Below are positions 41,313 through 50,437 of a stretch of DNA of 64,000 bases, one piece after another. The position numbers were made by a program, and so were the translations under genes. The notes below the pieces were generated by a model, which had not been told where the DNA came from, did not search any database, and worked only from the letters and a program-made list of their open reading frames with translations. The first letter of the stretch is position 1; every line of letters begins with the position of its first letter. Location: the NCBI GenBank assembly GCA_900323505.1, contig OOIN01000025.1, positions 496,001-560,000 of the forward strand, written 5' to 3'. The stretch comes from Ustilago trichophora (Eukaryota > Basidiomycota > Ustilaginomycetes > Ustilaginales > Ustilaginaceae).

Positions 41313-42572
41313 GGCAGAAAACAGTGGTCGTGCCTAGGTCCCTCGCTCCTTGCTACATACAGTACACCTCGCCCAAGCCCGGTTCTGTGTTTGATCGTAC
41401 ATCTCGCACGTGCTAAGTGCGAGACTGCTTGGCAGCGCAGACCTTCGACCACTTGCTTCTATATGGTTCCTAGTTCAAGCTTCTTCTACTCTGCCGTAAT
41501 TCCAGCTCTTCCCACTTTGTCCTCTTCTATGTCTTAGCTGCTTCCCGCTCGCGCTTGACCAGGCCCGGAAGAGCTGAAGCCTCGCAGGTGTAGTTGCAAT
41601 ACATCACCCTTTTTACTGAGTGCTAGGTGCGGAGCCGGGTGACTCAGTGTATTGAGCCTTCCGCCAGTCGTGCAAGAGTCTGAACAGCGCAATGGAGCGA
41701 GCCAATACCGAGCTCTCAATCCGCTGTCGAGGTTTGTCCCCGGTGACATTCTAGCCGTTGTCTACATCACTTTCACCCATTGACAACTTTGTAGTAGTCG
41801 ATGCTGGTATTGCTAGGAGCTATTACAAGCTATTTGCTCACTACATATGCAATGGCCCATTCAGTTCCTCAATTCAACCGGCTGAAACTTTAGACCTCAT
41901 CGACAAATTTGTGAAGTGAAGTGAGTATCTGACAAACACTTCCATTTCACATGATCGCCGATTTGCGTATTGCAATTTGCAGGACCGAGGTCTGGTTGGA
42001 CTCGGCTCTTATCTGAGTAGCCTCTAGAGCTACGTACGTCGGTTCCGCTAGTAGCGTGGCAGCTGTGTCAAGGGGGTCATTGCTGTGTGGATGGACCATG
42101 CCGAATCGTGCATTGATTGAGACAGGCCTATCTCTGAGATTGCGTGCTCTGGGATTGTGTGGGTTCGTATGGACAGCGAGCTTGATCTAGTGCACGCCAA
42201 AATTTGACCCAGTGCCTACCTGGAACCCACCTATGAAACCGCGAAAATTCGAGCAACTGCAAAATCCAAAAAGAGAGTACAGTCTGACTTATACCTTCGC
42301 TTTCGACTCGGACCGCAGTCACAACGGCTCAGCCCACCAGCGTTCCTTACCGGCTGAGCTCATCTTGCTAACTGTGGCTCTGCTTTGTGGGGACTCTACA
42401 CAGCCTCTTCTCGAGGACAGGGATGACTACACTGCAATTAGGTAAAAGGCTTGCCCCTGGAAACAGATATAAGCACGGAATCTAGCCTGCCTATCTCTTT
42501 TCCGCATCGATCCAGCGAGCCTTCGAGTCTCTTTCAGAGCTCACTGTTTATCCCGCTCTACTCGATCTCAAC
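41313..42572. other. Intergenic between M10 and M11
   Basis: 1.26 kb without a gene. Includes a probable degenerate retroelement remnant (about 41417-41612) and a TATA-like ATATAAG at 42467-42473, 106 bases before the M11 start. Confidence 0.5.
41417..41612 (+). mobile_element. Possible degenerate solo terminal repeat, element 2 family
   Basis: GCGAGACTGCTTGGCAGCGCAG, TTCCCACTTTGTCCTC, CGCTTGACCAGGCCCGG and AGCTGAAGCCTCGCAGGTGTAG follow the order of the A-spacer-B unit at 21044-21360 with substitutions and deletions. The match is by eye and weak. Confidence 0.4.
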
Positions 42573-43119
42573 ATGATCTCTGCTTGTGTTCTCCTCCCAG
42601 CTTTCATTCTGGCCCTGTTTGCGAGGATGATCAGTGCTATACCGCCTCCCCTTCCGTCGAACAGGCAATTCTGGGAAAATTATTGCTCGGCATCCTCAAA
42701 CATCGACCAAGATGTCCGCTACATCTGCTTCCAAACCACAAGCGGCGGCGATCCCCAAATAACGTATAGTAAACTCGACGATGTCAATCTTGCCACTGCC
42801 GCCCTCGATCCGAAGCATCCCGATCTGACACGTCAGTTTAGACCCTTTCGCACTATTGGACAGCTGCGTGATTCGACATCTGACTTTACCTGTTCCTTAT
42901 TTTCCTTTCTTTCTTGGGTGCGTTTGAGCAGAATTTGTGTACATCCTCGGCAGTCCTAAGGATGACTTTACGTTCTCCATGCCTGGTTACACCGTCGACG
43001 TGCAAGCTACACAGGCTGAGGGATGCGTCCTATACAGGATTAACAAACTAGATTCTTTGAATCCAGCCGACAACTTTTTCCGTCGCCATTGCCGAGGTGA
43101 CCCTCCTGTCAGCTTCTAG
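42573..43119 (+). CDS. M11: small secreted Mig1-like protein, candidate effector
   Basis: Exons 42573-42831 and 42932-43119 with a 100-base phase-1 intron (GTCAGT...CAG, a slightly unusual donor) give 148 residues. The signal peptide is MISACVLLPAFILALFARMISA. Exon 1 has WENYCSA and RYICFQT; exon 2 starts QFVYILGSPKDD, has GCVLYRI and RRHCRGDPP. Four family cysteines are present in addition to one in the signal peptide. Intact. The ending C-R-G-D-P-P recalls the HYNGDPP ending of M13. Confidence 0.78.
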
Positions 43120-43358
43120 TCGCTCTGTATTTGCACCTTGGGCCTGCATCGACTGTGTACCATCACAGGTTCGCTTTTTTATGCTGTTTTTCTAGCTTTT
43201 CCGAGCTTTTCGCTCGCTGCAAATTCGATGCCATACGCCCATTAAATTCTCCCGTCTAAATGGCTGAAACTTCAGACCTCATCCACATGTGAAGTGATTG
43301 CTGTGGCACGGTCCAACTGTGCCGGAAGACCCGCGATTTTGCGACTCCTTTTTTTTTT

Positions 43359-43393
<35 letters not shown>

Positions 43394-43932
43394 GAATTGT
43401 AAACAGCAAGAGAAGCGAAAAAGACGGCTGATTTGCCGGGTGGGGCTTTTCCTTGCCAGCTGTTGACCGGTGTCATCAGAAAAGCATCTTGCAAGCAGTG
43501 CAATGGCCGGAATCTCCGATCCGCTCGACCTGTTGTTATGACACGTAGCGGGATGGGTGGGACCAGCACAGCCTCTTTGACCACCCACGCGATGCAGCGG
43601 TGGGGAACGTGCTCCTGCCTCGGCTGACCAGCATCTTCGCTGTCTATGAAGCTGCTCGGCGCCAGATTGATACTCAGCACCACCGGTTACACTGGAATAC
43701 GGTGGGTACGACGGCAAGAGACGTCAATTTAGCCCACTGACCCACTGGTCACCCTCGCGACGGGCCCCCGTTGAGCACAATGAGAAAATTTCTGTGAACG
43801 CTGCACAGAGTCTTGAGCGATCCCAACGACCAGGCTGAAAGATGCAAAAGAGATACATTCTTGCGACCTTTCCTGCCCTCATCTCAACACAGACTTCTCT
43901 GATTCCAACCTTCGGCTATCAACTCCTACCAA
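43120..43932. other. Intergenic with poly-T tract
   Basis: No supported gene. A T10-G-T31 tract lies at 43349-43390. No clear TATA box precedes M12. Confidence 0.5.
43349..43390. repeat. Poly-T tract (T10 G T31)
   Basis: Homopolymer interrupted by one G. Length may be uncertain in assembly. Confidence 0.9.
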
Positions 43933-44441
43933 ATGAAGCTCACCTACTTCGGCCTGATCTTGGCCATTATCCTGGGAAACATTGTGAAAGAGGCCAGCGC
44001 TCTGACCTATGACGACTACTGCTCAACCGACGCAACATTCCGGCAGATGGCTACTACGCGTGCATCCAATCCGCGGATGGACCAGTCACAAGTGTCACAT
44101 CCACGTTGGGTGATGTTCAACGACTGGACAATCCCAAAAACAAAGATTGTAAGTCTATTCCGGGCTCCGTGATGTTATACGGTCCATTTCTCATCAAATT
44201 TCCTCCGTTTTACGGGTAACTTTGACCTTTTTCATCAGAATTTGTCGTGGCATTTGGCCCTGACGATTGGACCCAATGGTATAATTTCGAGACGGCCAAC
44301 AGGCTGATCACGGTAAATACCCTTGGTACGATCAAGCACTGTTTCATATATGAGGTCTTTAACAAGGACAAAAGCGAGGTTGTCGTCCCATCCGATCAAT
44401 ACTGCTCCGGAGACTCGATCCTGAAGATTCCTAAGGCTTAA
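43933..44441 (+). pseudogene. M12: Mig1-like pseudogene with frameshift and junction stop
   Basis: Exon 1 begins MKLTYFGLILAIILGN (signal peptide), LTYDDYCST. Near 44040-44050 one base is missing relative to M13, and the family sequence GYYACIQSADGP continues in the next frame up to a GTAAGT donor (exon end 44148). Exon 2 (44239-44441) has FVVAFGPDDW, HCFIYEV and YCSGDSIL to TAA, all intact. In that frame the splice junction itself forms TAA (T|AA), a second lesion. Two independent defects make it a pseudogene, sister to M13. Confidence 0.7.
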
Positions 44442-45671
44442 AAGAGGCATCCTGCCTGAGAACCCCGCGCCTCGTCTGCATCCATTCACGAAAGGCATGT
44501 ATAAGTGCAAGAGGGTGCCCTCTCACACCTTGTTGGTACGATTTCCTCTGTCACCCTCGATCTCCTCTCATGTTTACCTCATACTACAACAGGAAGCATG
44601 AACAGGCTCGTCGTGGACAGCTCAGCCGTGTAACTACCGTTAGCAAAGGAATGTTATTCCAAATTTCGCTGCACCAATTTCCACCCGACGACCAGTGTTT
44701 GCAAAATCGATAGCGTGATGTTCACAGTGAGCCAGTCTCCTTTGAGTTTGCGAAAATCCGAATCAGACACTGCTGCATCAGCTGCTCGAACCTACTAGCG
44801 AAGCGTATGTCTTAACAGTCAAGTCCGTAGGCAAAGTACTGTGATAGCACAATCGCCGATTCATAGACACTTCTGTCCCACCCTTTTTCGCTGTCATTGC
44901 CCGATGAAAGGATATCTCTAACTCAAGTTGCGTGCTCGATGTAGCAGGCTTGGTATGTTCGCGGCCGTGGGACTTGATGCGGTCTTGTTCCCACGCCTCG
45001 AACGGACCCTCAAATGGCCTTCTTTTCTCAGCTTTATTCACACCGAGCCACCGATGCCCAAGAGATTGCCGTAGGATTCCACACTCTGAGATGAGAGCAG
45101 CGAAGCCAAACGCGGCGAGCTTGAGGCATATGATTCGAGATTGGAGCCGCTTTTCGGATATCTGGGGTCAGAAGCTCGGAAAAAGTTATGCCCGTGTGGC
45201 CATCAGTCCGGAACGGCCTCGGCCCGTCATCTTTGATGACCTCAAACAGCACTTCACGCAAATGCTTTTTCCCAGGCCCTACACTTCCAGGTGCAACACA
45301 CAGTGGCATGAGTGGGACTTGCACAGCCACTTCACCACCTTGGGAAGTACTTCGCCTTGTATCAAAAGTCAGACGCCTGTGAACTTGCCGAGTTGCAAAG
45401 TTTCACGGGCCATGAGGGTCCACCTTTTGGTATCATAGCGCTGAAGGCAGCTAGGAGAACACTGTCGTGTCCACTAGGCGCACAGCCTAAGACTCAATGG
45501 CTGCTGACGCTACAGGAATGTCAAGCGCAACCTAAGACGCTGATTGAGCTTTACTTTCAGCTCGAAGATATAAGAGGTCAGACTTCTCATCGTCCTTCCT
45601 GCCTTCCTTCTGCAACTCTTTTCCTTGTCTCCATCTCTTGTCTCACAGCTATTAAACTATCACACCACAAG
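44442..45671. promoter_or_regulatory. Intergenic with M13 promoter
   Basis: 1.2 kb, no supported gene. ATATAAG at 45568-45574 lies 104 bases before the M13 ATG. Confidence 0.5.
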
Positions 45672-46148
45672 ATGAAGCTCACGCACTCTGGCCCGTTCTT
45701 GGCCTTTATCCTGACAAGCATCATTCGTGCAGCTAGTGCTATGACCTATAACGACGTTTGCGGCAGTGGCAAACGGCCAATTGGCGGGTCATATGTATGC
45801 ATCGTGTCGCGTGTTGGCCCCGCAACCGAAGTCAGCAAGTCTGGATCGGTCGACCGCTATGACTTCGGGAACGACAAAACCCGTAAGTGTTTCTTTGAAT
45901 CCTAATGACGCTAAAGTAAAGGCTGAGAGTACAGATTTACCGACACCCCCAAGTATCCAACGGTCCGGACTTTTGAAACAGGATTCGGCGTTGTCTTCAG
46001 TGGTGCGATCGGTGGCAGTTATGCTTTCAGCACACGCAATGGTGTTGTATCTATGACTGACTTTGGAGAAGGAGATGTCGAAATTGACCCTGGCAATGGT
46101 CAGAAGATCCAGCACTACAACGGTGACCCTCCCATTGTGATTGGTTAA
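45672..46148 (+). CDS. M13: divergent secreted Mig1-like protein, exon 2 without cysteines
   Basis: Exon 1 45672-45882 encodes the signal peptide MKLTHSGPFLAFILTSII, then NDVCGSG and SYVCIVS. The donor is GTAAGT. The only frame of exon 2 with family character (RFTDTPKYPTV ... HYNGDPPIVIG, stop 46146-46148) requires the acceptor gctgAG ending at 45927, giving a 45-base phase-1 intron and 143 residues. Using the nearby tacag acceptor (45934) breaks the frame. The intron is unusually short for this family (73-118). The CVxI cysteine is lost and the terminal Cys is Tyr. Probably expressed, but a splice-site defect is possible. Confidence 0.55.
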
Positions 46149-47233
46149 TAAAGGATCATCTCGGTCTAACGAACTCGACCTGCAAGCGCTCAACCACTAC
46201 CACTAGTCTCAAGTCATAAGAGATTTCAAATCCCTTACCTCATAGCTCTTTCTCTTCCCCATGTACCCCAATTTTCTCTGCTACAGAGGATCGCGAATTC
46301 GCTTGTCGTTCACTTTCCTTCTGTAACATCCAAGCTGAAGTAGCTGAAGGGGCCGTTCCGGTCTTTCGCTAACCATTTGTCATTCAGACTTGAGCAGCCC
46401 TCAAGGCGGCTCGAGTGCTTTGTCTGGCTCAAGTGCTTGTCTCGCAATTCACATATGTTTCTTCCTGAAGAGCTGTGCCTGTGCGATGCTGAGCCGGATG
46501 GAAGCTGGTGCACGTTGTCTTTACTTGACATGGAAGCCGCACCTGAGCTCGCGGCGGAAGAAAGAGCTTCAGTTCCTCACTGGATCACCTTGACAACGGC
46601 TAAGCTTGCTAAGGCCTTGTTTAGCGAGTATGTGGAGACGTTCTTTTCAAACACGTACGGGCAAATGCCTCTCAATCACAACTTCAGCCACTCACATTGT
46701 GCACGAAGAATCTCATCTGCACTTATCTTACCATCTTAGGCTCGAGAGACTACATTCGATAACGACACGAACACCTAAAGCACTGCGAAGTGTTCTTTCC
46801 AGACAAAAACCCGTCATTGATCAAAAATTCCCAAGCTTGTTCTGACCCGGCAGACGACCACCAACAGGGTGTTTATTGAGTTCGCGAGCCCCACTGCACA
46901 GTGCCTCAAATATCAAAGGGCGCAGGTCGTGCATGTGAGTGAATCCAAGTTAGTCGAAAAGGTGGTGTGGGTTGTGCTTCAGCGGGCGGGACTCAATCGA
47001 TAACAAGTTTCCACATTCCTCTCATGGCGTGTGGCCCACCCTCCAGCTCACACACCACCGTCCCACATCTGAACGCACCGGTATCCAATCTCCTAGCTTG
47101 AGATGTCCGCTGTCACCAGGTTGTTACCCGAGCATCATGCCTATATGACACTTGGCCTTGTTCTTGGCTTCCTTCTAATCTTCCTATCCACTTCTCACCA
47201 ACGAGTTCTCCTTCGTCAAGCTCCCTCTCCAAC
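46149..47233. other. Intergenic between M13 and M14
   Basis: 1.08 kb. Short frames only, none with a family motif. No repeat recognised. Confidence 0.5.
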
Positions 47234-47783
47234 ATGAAGCACCTCGTATTCATACTCTCGACAGCTGCCCTCTTTGCCGCCTTTGGCTATGCTGCAAGCG
47301 AGCACGACAAGCAAAGCTATGAATACTACTGCAACACGGACGACAAGAGTGATATTATTAGCGACCTAAAGTATGCCTGTTTTGACTCGGAAGATGGTCC
47401 TATCCAACGTGTCGTGCCCTTTAAACATCACACACTTCCGCATGTGTACACCAGCTCTTCCGACGCTTCGAGTAAGTTCATAGCTCTACAAAGCCACTTA
47501 AATCAGGAGAGAAAGGTAGAGAGTCTGACAGAATTGCCCTCTGCGTTGTCTGGCGTAAGAGTTTGCCATTGTATTCAGAGAGGAAGACTGGCCCTATAAT
47601 TTCTGGACTCCTCATCACATGGTCAAGGTCGCAAACGTACCTGATGATTATGTCACAGGACAGCGTGGCCGAAAATCGCAGGGTTGCCTCCTGTACATCA
47701 TCACTCCACCTGAAGGAGGAATGAAGCCTGTCGCATTTCACTGTCAGAATGAGGGGGTCATCAAAATCCACAAAGGAACCTGA
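47234..47783 (+). CDS. M14: small secreted Mig1-like protein, candidate effector
   Basis: Exon 1 47234-47471: signal peptide MKHLVFILSTAALFAAFGYA, then EYYCNT and KYACFDS, ending in a GTAAGT donor. Exon 2 in the family frame reads EDWPYNFWTPHHM, GCLLYII and FHCQNEG to TGA at 47781-47783. The phase-1 junction is met by an acceptor at cagAG (47580), two bases beyond the first CAG; the first CAG would throw the frame. Product 146 residues with four family cysteines. Intact on this model; the acceptor choice is the weak point. Confidence 0.7.
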
Positions 47784-48510
47784 CTCGGCCTCACCGCCTG
47801 CGCCCTTTTTTTGACGGGCACATGTCAACGCCACGACTCAAAGCAGGTCGCCACTCTCCGGTAGCTTTTTTCTCTCAATCCCATTATTCATCTTCATCCC
47901 ATGACCAATCTTACTGCAATTCTTTGCAGAAAAATTTTACGACGCTTTTAGTGCTTATTTTGCTCGATGCTCGATGCTAAGTGTGCTAGACGAGCCAAAT
48001 CGATGTTGATGCATATACAAACAGGCTTGCATCAGCCGACGTTTTATGAAAAGTGGGGTGAACAAAGTCTGACGATCAACATGGTAAGGAGGAAGTCGTG
48101 CGTGCTGCACCCTTGAAACATAGCGGCCTTTCGTAGGTTACTTTGCGACCAGACTTGCTTGACTTTGAGCTTGGAAAGAAACCTGACTAATCGATCAAGT
48201 GCTGAACGAGTAGTAGACAGACAAATGCTTGAATGCCACATCATTAGAGGAGGAACAACTGATGCATTCGCGGCGCGAGGACCCACCCTTGAATGAGATG
48301 AAAATGTGGTACCCTACCCACGCCACGCGGGTCTCACTGCCAGCAATGACGATTTGGCACGCTCTAAGTTCCCTTGCTGTGTCGAGCTGGTGCTCTGCCA
48401 AAGGGTACATAAAGAACTCAGGTCAAACGCCCACACAGGCATCTTTTACTCACCTTCCATCTATCATCACTTTACTTGCACAGTTCTCTCCCGGCAAACG
48501 ATCTGTCAAC
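47784..48510. promoter_or_regulatory. Intergenic with M15 promoter
   Basis: No gene. TACATAAAG at 48406-48414 is about 105 bases before the M15 ATG. Confidence 0.45.
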
Positions 48511-48999
48511 ATGAAGCTTCTTCTCCTCCCCGTCCTTTTCTCTGTCGTAGCCCTGGCGGCCAGGGCTGCTGAAGGGGAGAGCCAAGCAGCCATGCTTTAC
48601 AAAAAAATACTGCGGCGACTCTCCCCAAGTTCCTGCAGACACCCAGTTCGCCTGTTGCGAGTATGTATACAAGGATTATGATTTCATGGTGAACTTCGGG
48701 ACCACCCCAGGCACGGTCATCGAAAACCCAGATAACCGCATACGTAAGCACCGTCTCAGCTCTGCTTTTGAAAAGAGACATTGTTTGAGTCGGATTCTGA
48801 CCTTTTCAACATCCACGTGTGTTGCGTCACAGAGTATCTCATGCTCCTAAGCAAACCCAATGAATACGCGAAGATTACAGCAAACGCCTTGTCGATCTAC
48901 GGGTTGGCTAGTAAGGAAAAGGGGTGCGTCGTGATTGCTGGAGATGCGCAGGGAGGCGTCCAGAAGGTCTGCAACGGCAAGCCTCGGATCAAGTTCTAG
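48511..48999 (+). pseudogene. M15: Mig1-like gene with a frameshift in an A7 run
   Basis: Exon 1 begins MKLLLLPVLFSVVALAARAA (signal peptide). At 48601-48607 a run of seven A shifts the frame; with one A fewer it would continue into YCGDSPQ, FACCEYVY and IENPDN to a GTAAGC donor (exon end 48743). Exon 2 48833-48999 is open: QYLMLLSKPNE, GCVVIAGD, KVCNGKP and stop. Everything but the homopolymer fits an intact phase-1 gene. A homopolymer indel is also the commonest sequencing error, so the gene may be functional. Confidence 0.65.
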
Positions 49000-49040
49000 A
49001 TCGCAAGGCATCTGTCCGACGTGTGCGGGAAGGGCCGAGC

Positions 49041-49200
49041 GTCTGGACGATCAAAGCTGGCCTTGCCACTATCTTTAGCGATTGTTCTTCCAGTATCGTT
49101 GTGACCAGCACCAAGGAAGCTTGCGCTACCATAACAGTCACAACGAACGGCAAGGAGACCCCTCACAAAGTCTGTAATGGCAGAAATCACCATTTAGGTC
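49041..49200 (+). pseudogene. M15f: decayed exon-2 fragment of a Mig1-like gene
   Basis: Reads VWTIKAGLATIFSDC, ACATITVTTNG and HKVCNGRN in one frame, parallel to M15 exon 2 (GCVVIAGD ... QKVCNGKP). The stop is displaced by one base at the end. No exon 1 is nearby: it starts within 45 bases of the M15 stop, so it looks like a tandem duplication of exon 2 alone. Confidence 0.55.
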
Positions 49201-49658
49201 CGAAGGCCTGTACCCTCACTTTGAGCTCTCAAATACACTCTGTCACCTCCTTTCAGCCAAACAATGTGAAATCGTTCGATGTGCGTGAGGAGAAGAGCAG
49301 GCAAGAGTATGAACAGAGTCGAGTGAGAGTGTGAGATTGAGCATCTTCAAATGCAAAGCTAGTGGTGGGTCATGAACAAAGAGCGCGTGCCGACAAAGGA
49401 GCGTGCTCAAATTCAGCGCCACCATACCCACCATATCCCACCGCATCCCACATTGACCGCCGTCCGATTCCGACCCACTGCTGCACTTGATTGCCCACTA
49501 TTGCGTCTCTTTGCTTGAGCCTCGTTTCATAAGCAAAATCGAGCGACTGATCCCGCTGGCAATAGGCAAGCAGGGGCATTTCCTTGCTTCTCCTCGACTT
49601 TCCCCCATCTACTCGCACATCTCTTCTGATTATCTCTCGACACAACAAACACCTCAAG
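49201..49658. other. Intergenic between M15f and M16
   Basis: No gene. CACCATACCCACCATATCCCACC forms a loose short repeat near 49420-49450. TTCATAAG near 49526 is a weak TATA candidate. Confidence 0.45.
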
Positions 49659-50170
49659 ATGAAGACTTTCACCAAACTCTTTGGTCTCTTTGCCGCTTGT
49701 GCTGTCTTTATCGGCGGCTCGGTCGACTGCACTCCCTACGATGAATATTGTGGTCAGAACGCCCAAGTTAAGGCTTCGTTCGCTTGCTTTAAGGATGTGA
49801 AGCAAGAATGGGCTGCTGGCGAAATGCATCAAGACTTCATCTCTGACCCTAATGATCCGAACAGTAAGTCTCGTTTTCCGCTCCACCTCTGTGGTCCTTT
49901 TCCCGAGGCAATGCACAGCGAGCGCTAACTATTCTTCCAACACACCTAAATGTATGCTCGCTCTCAGACTTCGTGGTCCTTGCCAACACTTTGGTCCCAA
50001 CCTCCAACAACATGATCTCGGTAGAGGAGTTCAAAGATGTTCCAGACTGTCTTGTGGTCATGGGTAAAGAAAAAAGGCCCCAATTTTCCTGCGGTGGAAA
50101 GCCAGCTTTCACCGTCAAGAAGGCTCCCGGTACTAAGGAAGATGGTTGGCTTCTCGCCCTTCAAGAGTGA
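49659..50170 (+). CDS. M16: small secreted Mig1-like protein, last gene of the array
   Basis: Exons 49659-49863 and 49968-50170 with a 104-base phase-1 intron (GTAAGT...CAG) give 135 residues. The start is the ATG of MKTFTKLFGLFAACAVFIGG; the 25-residue upstream extension in frame is not secretory. Exon 1 has DEYCGQ and FACFKD; exon 2 starts NFVVLANTL, has DCLVVMG and FSCGGKP and carries an unusually long C-terminal tail of about 24 residues after the last cysteine. Intact. It converges on the MAPKKK gene with 267 bases between stops, marking the right boundary of the cluster. Confidence 0.8.
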
Positions 50171-50437
50171 TCGCCATCCCTGTTGCTGCTGCCCACACAG
50201 ACAGACAGTTCCACAGCCTGCTCTCACATGCGCATCGTCACCCCCGTCTCCTTATGCTCGCTCAAGCATTGATCTGCTGCTACGAACCATCACACTCGGT
50301 TTTCAATACAATCAACGCCCGCTTCACATCTGTCGTGAAACTTTCCCTAACACACAAAAGAAAGAAAAAATGTTTGAAATGTACGAGGTCCTTCTTTTCG
50401 TAAAATGTCATATTGCAGTAGTGGTGCGATGTTTCGT

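Noticed and set aside
45312..45905. 197-residue ORF upstream of and through M13
   Set aside because: Only its 3' part (from 45672) matches the family; the upstream part contains the promoter TATA box and is not secretory.
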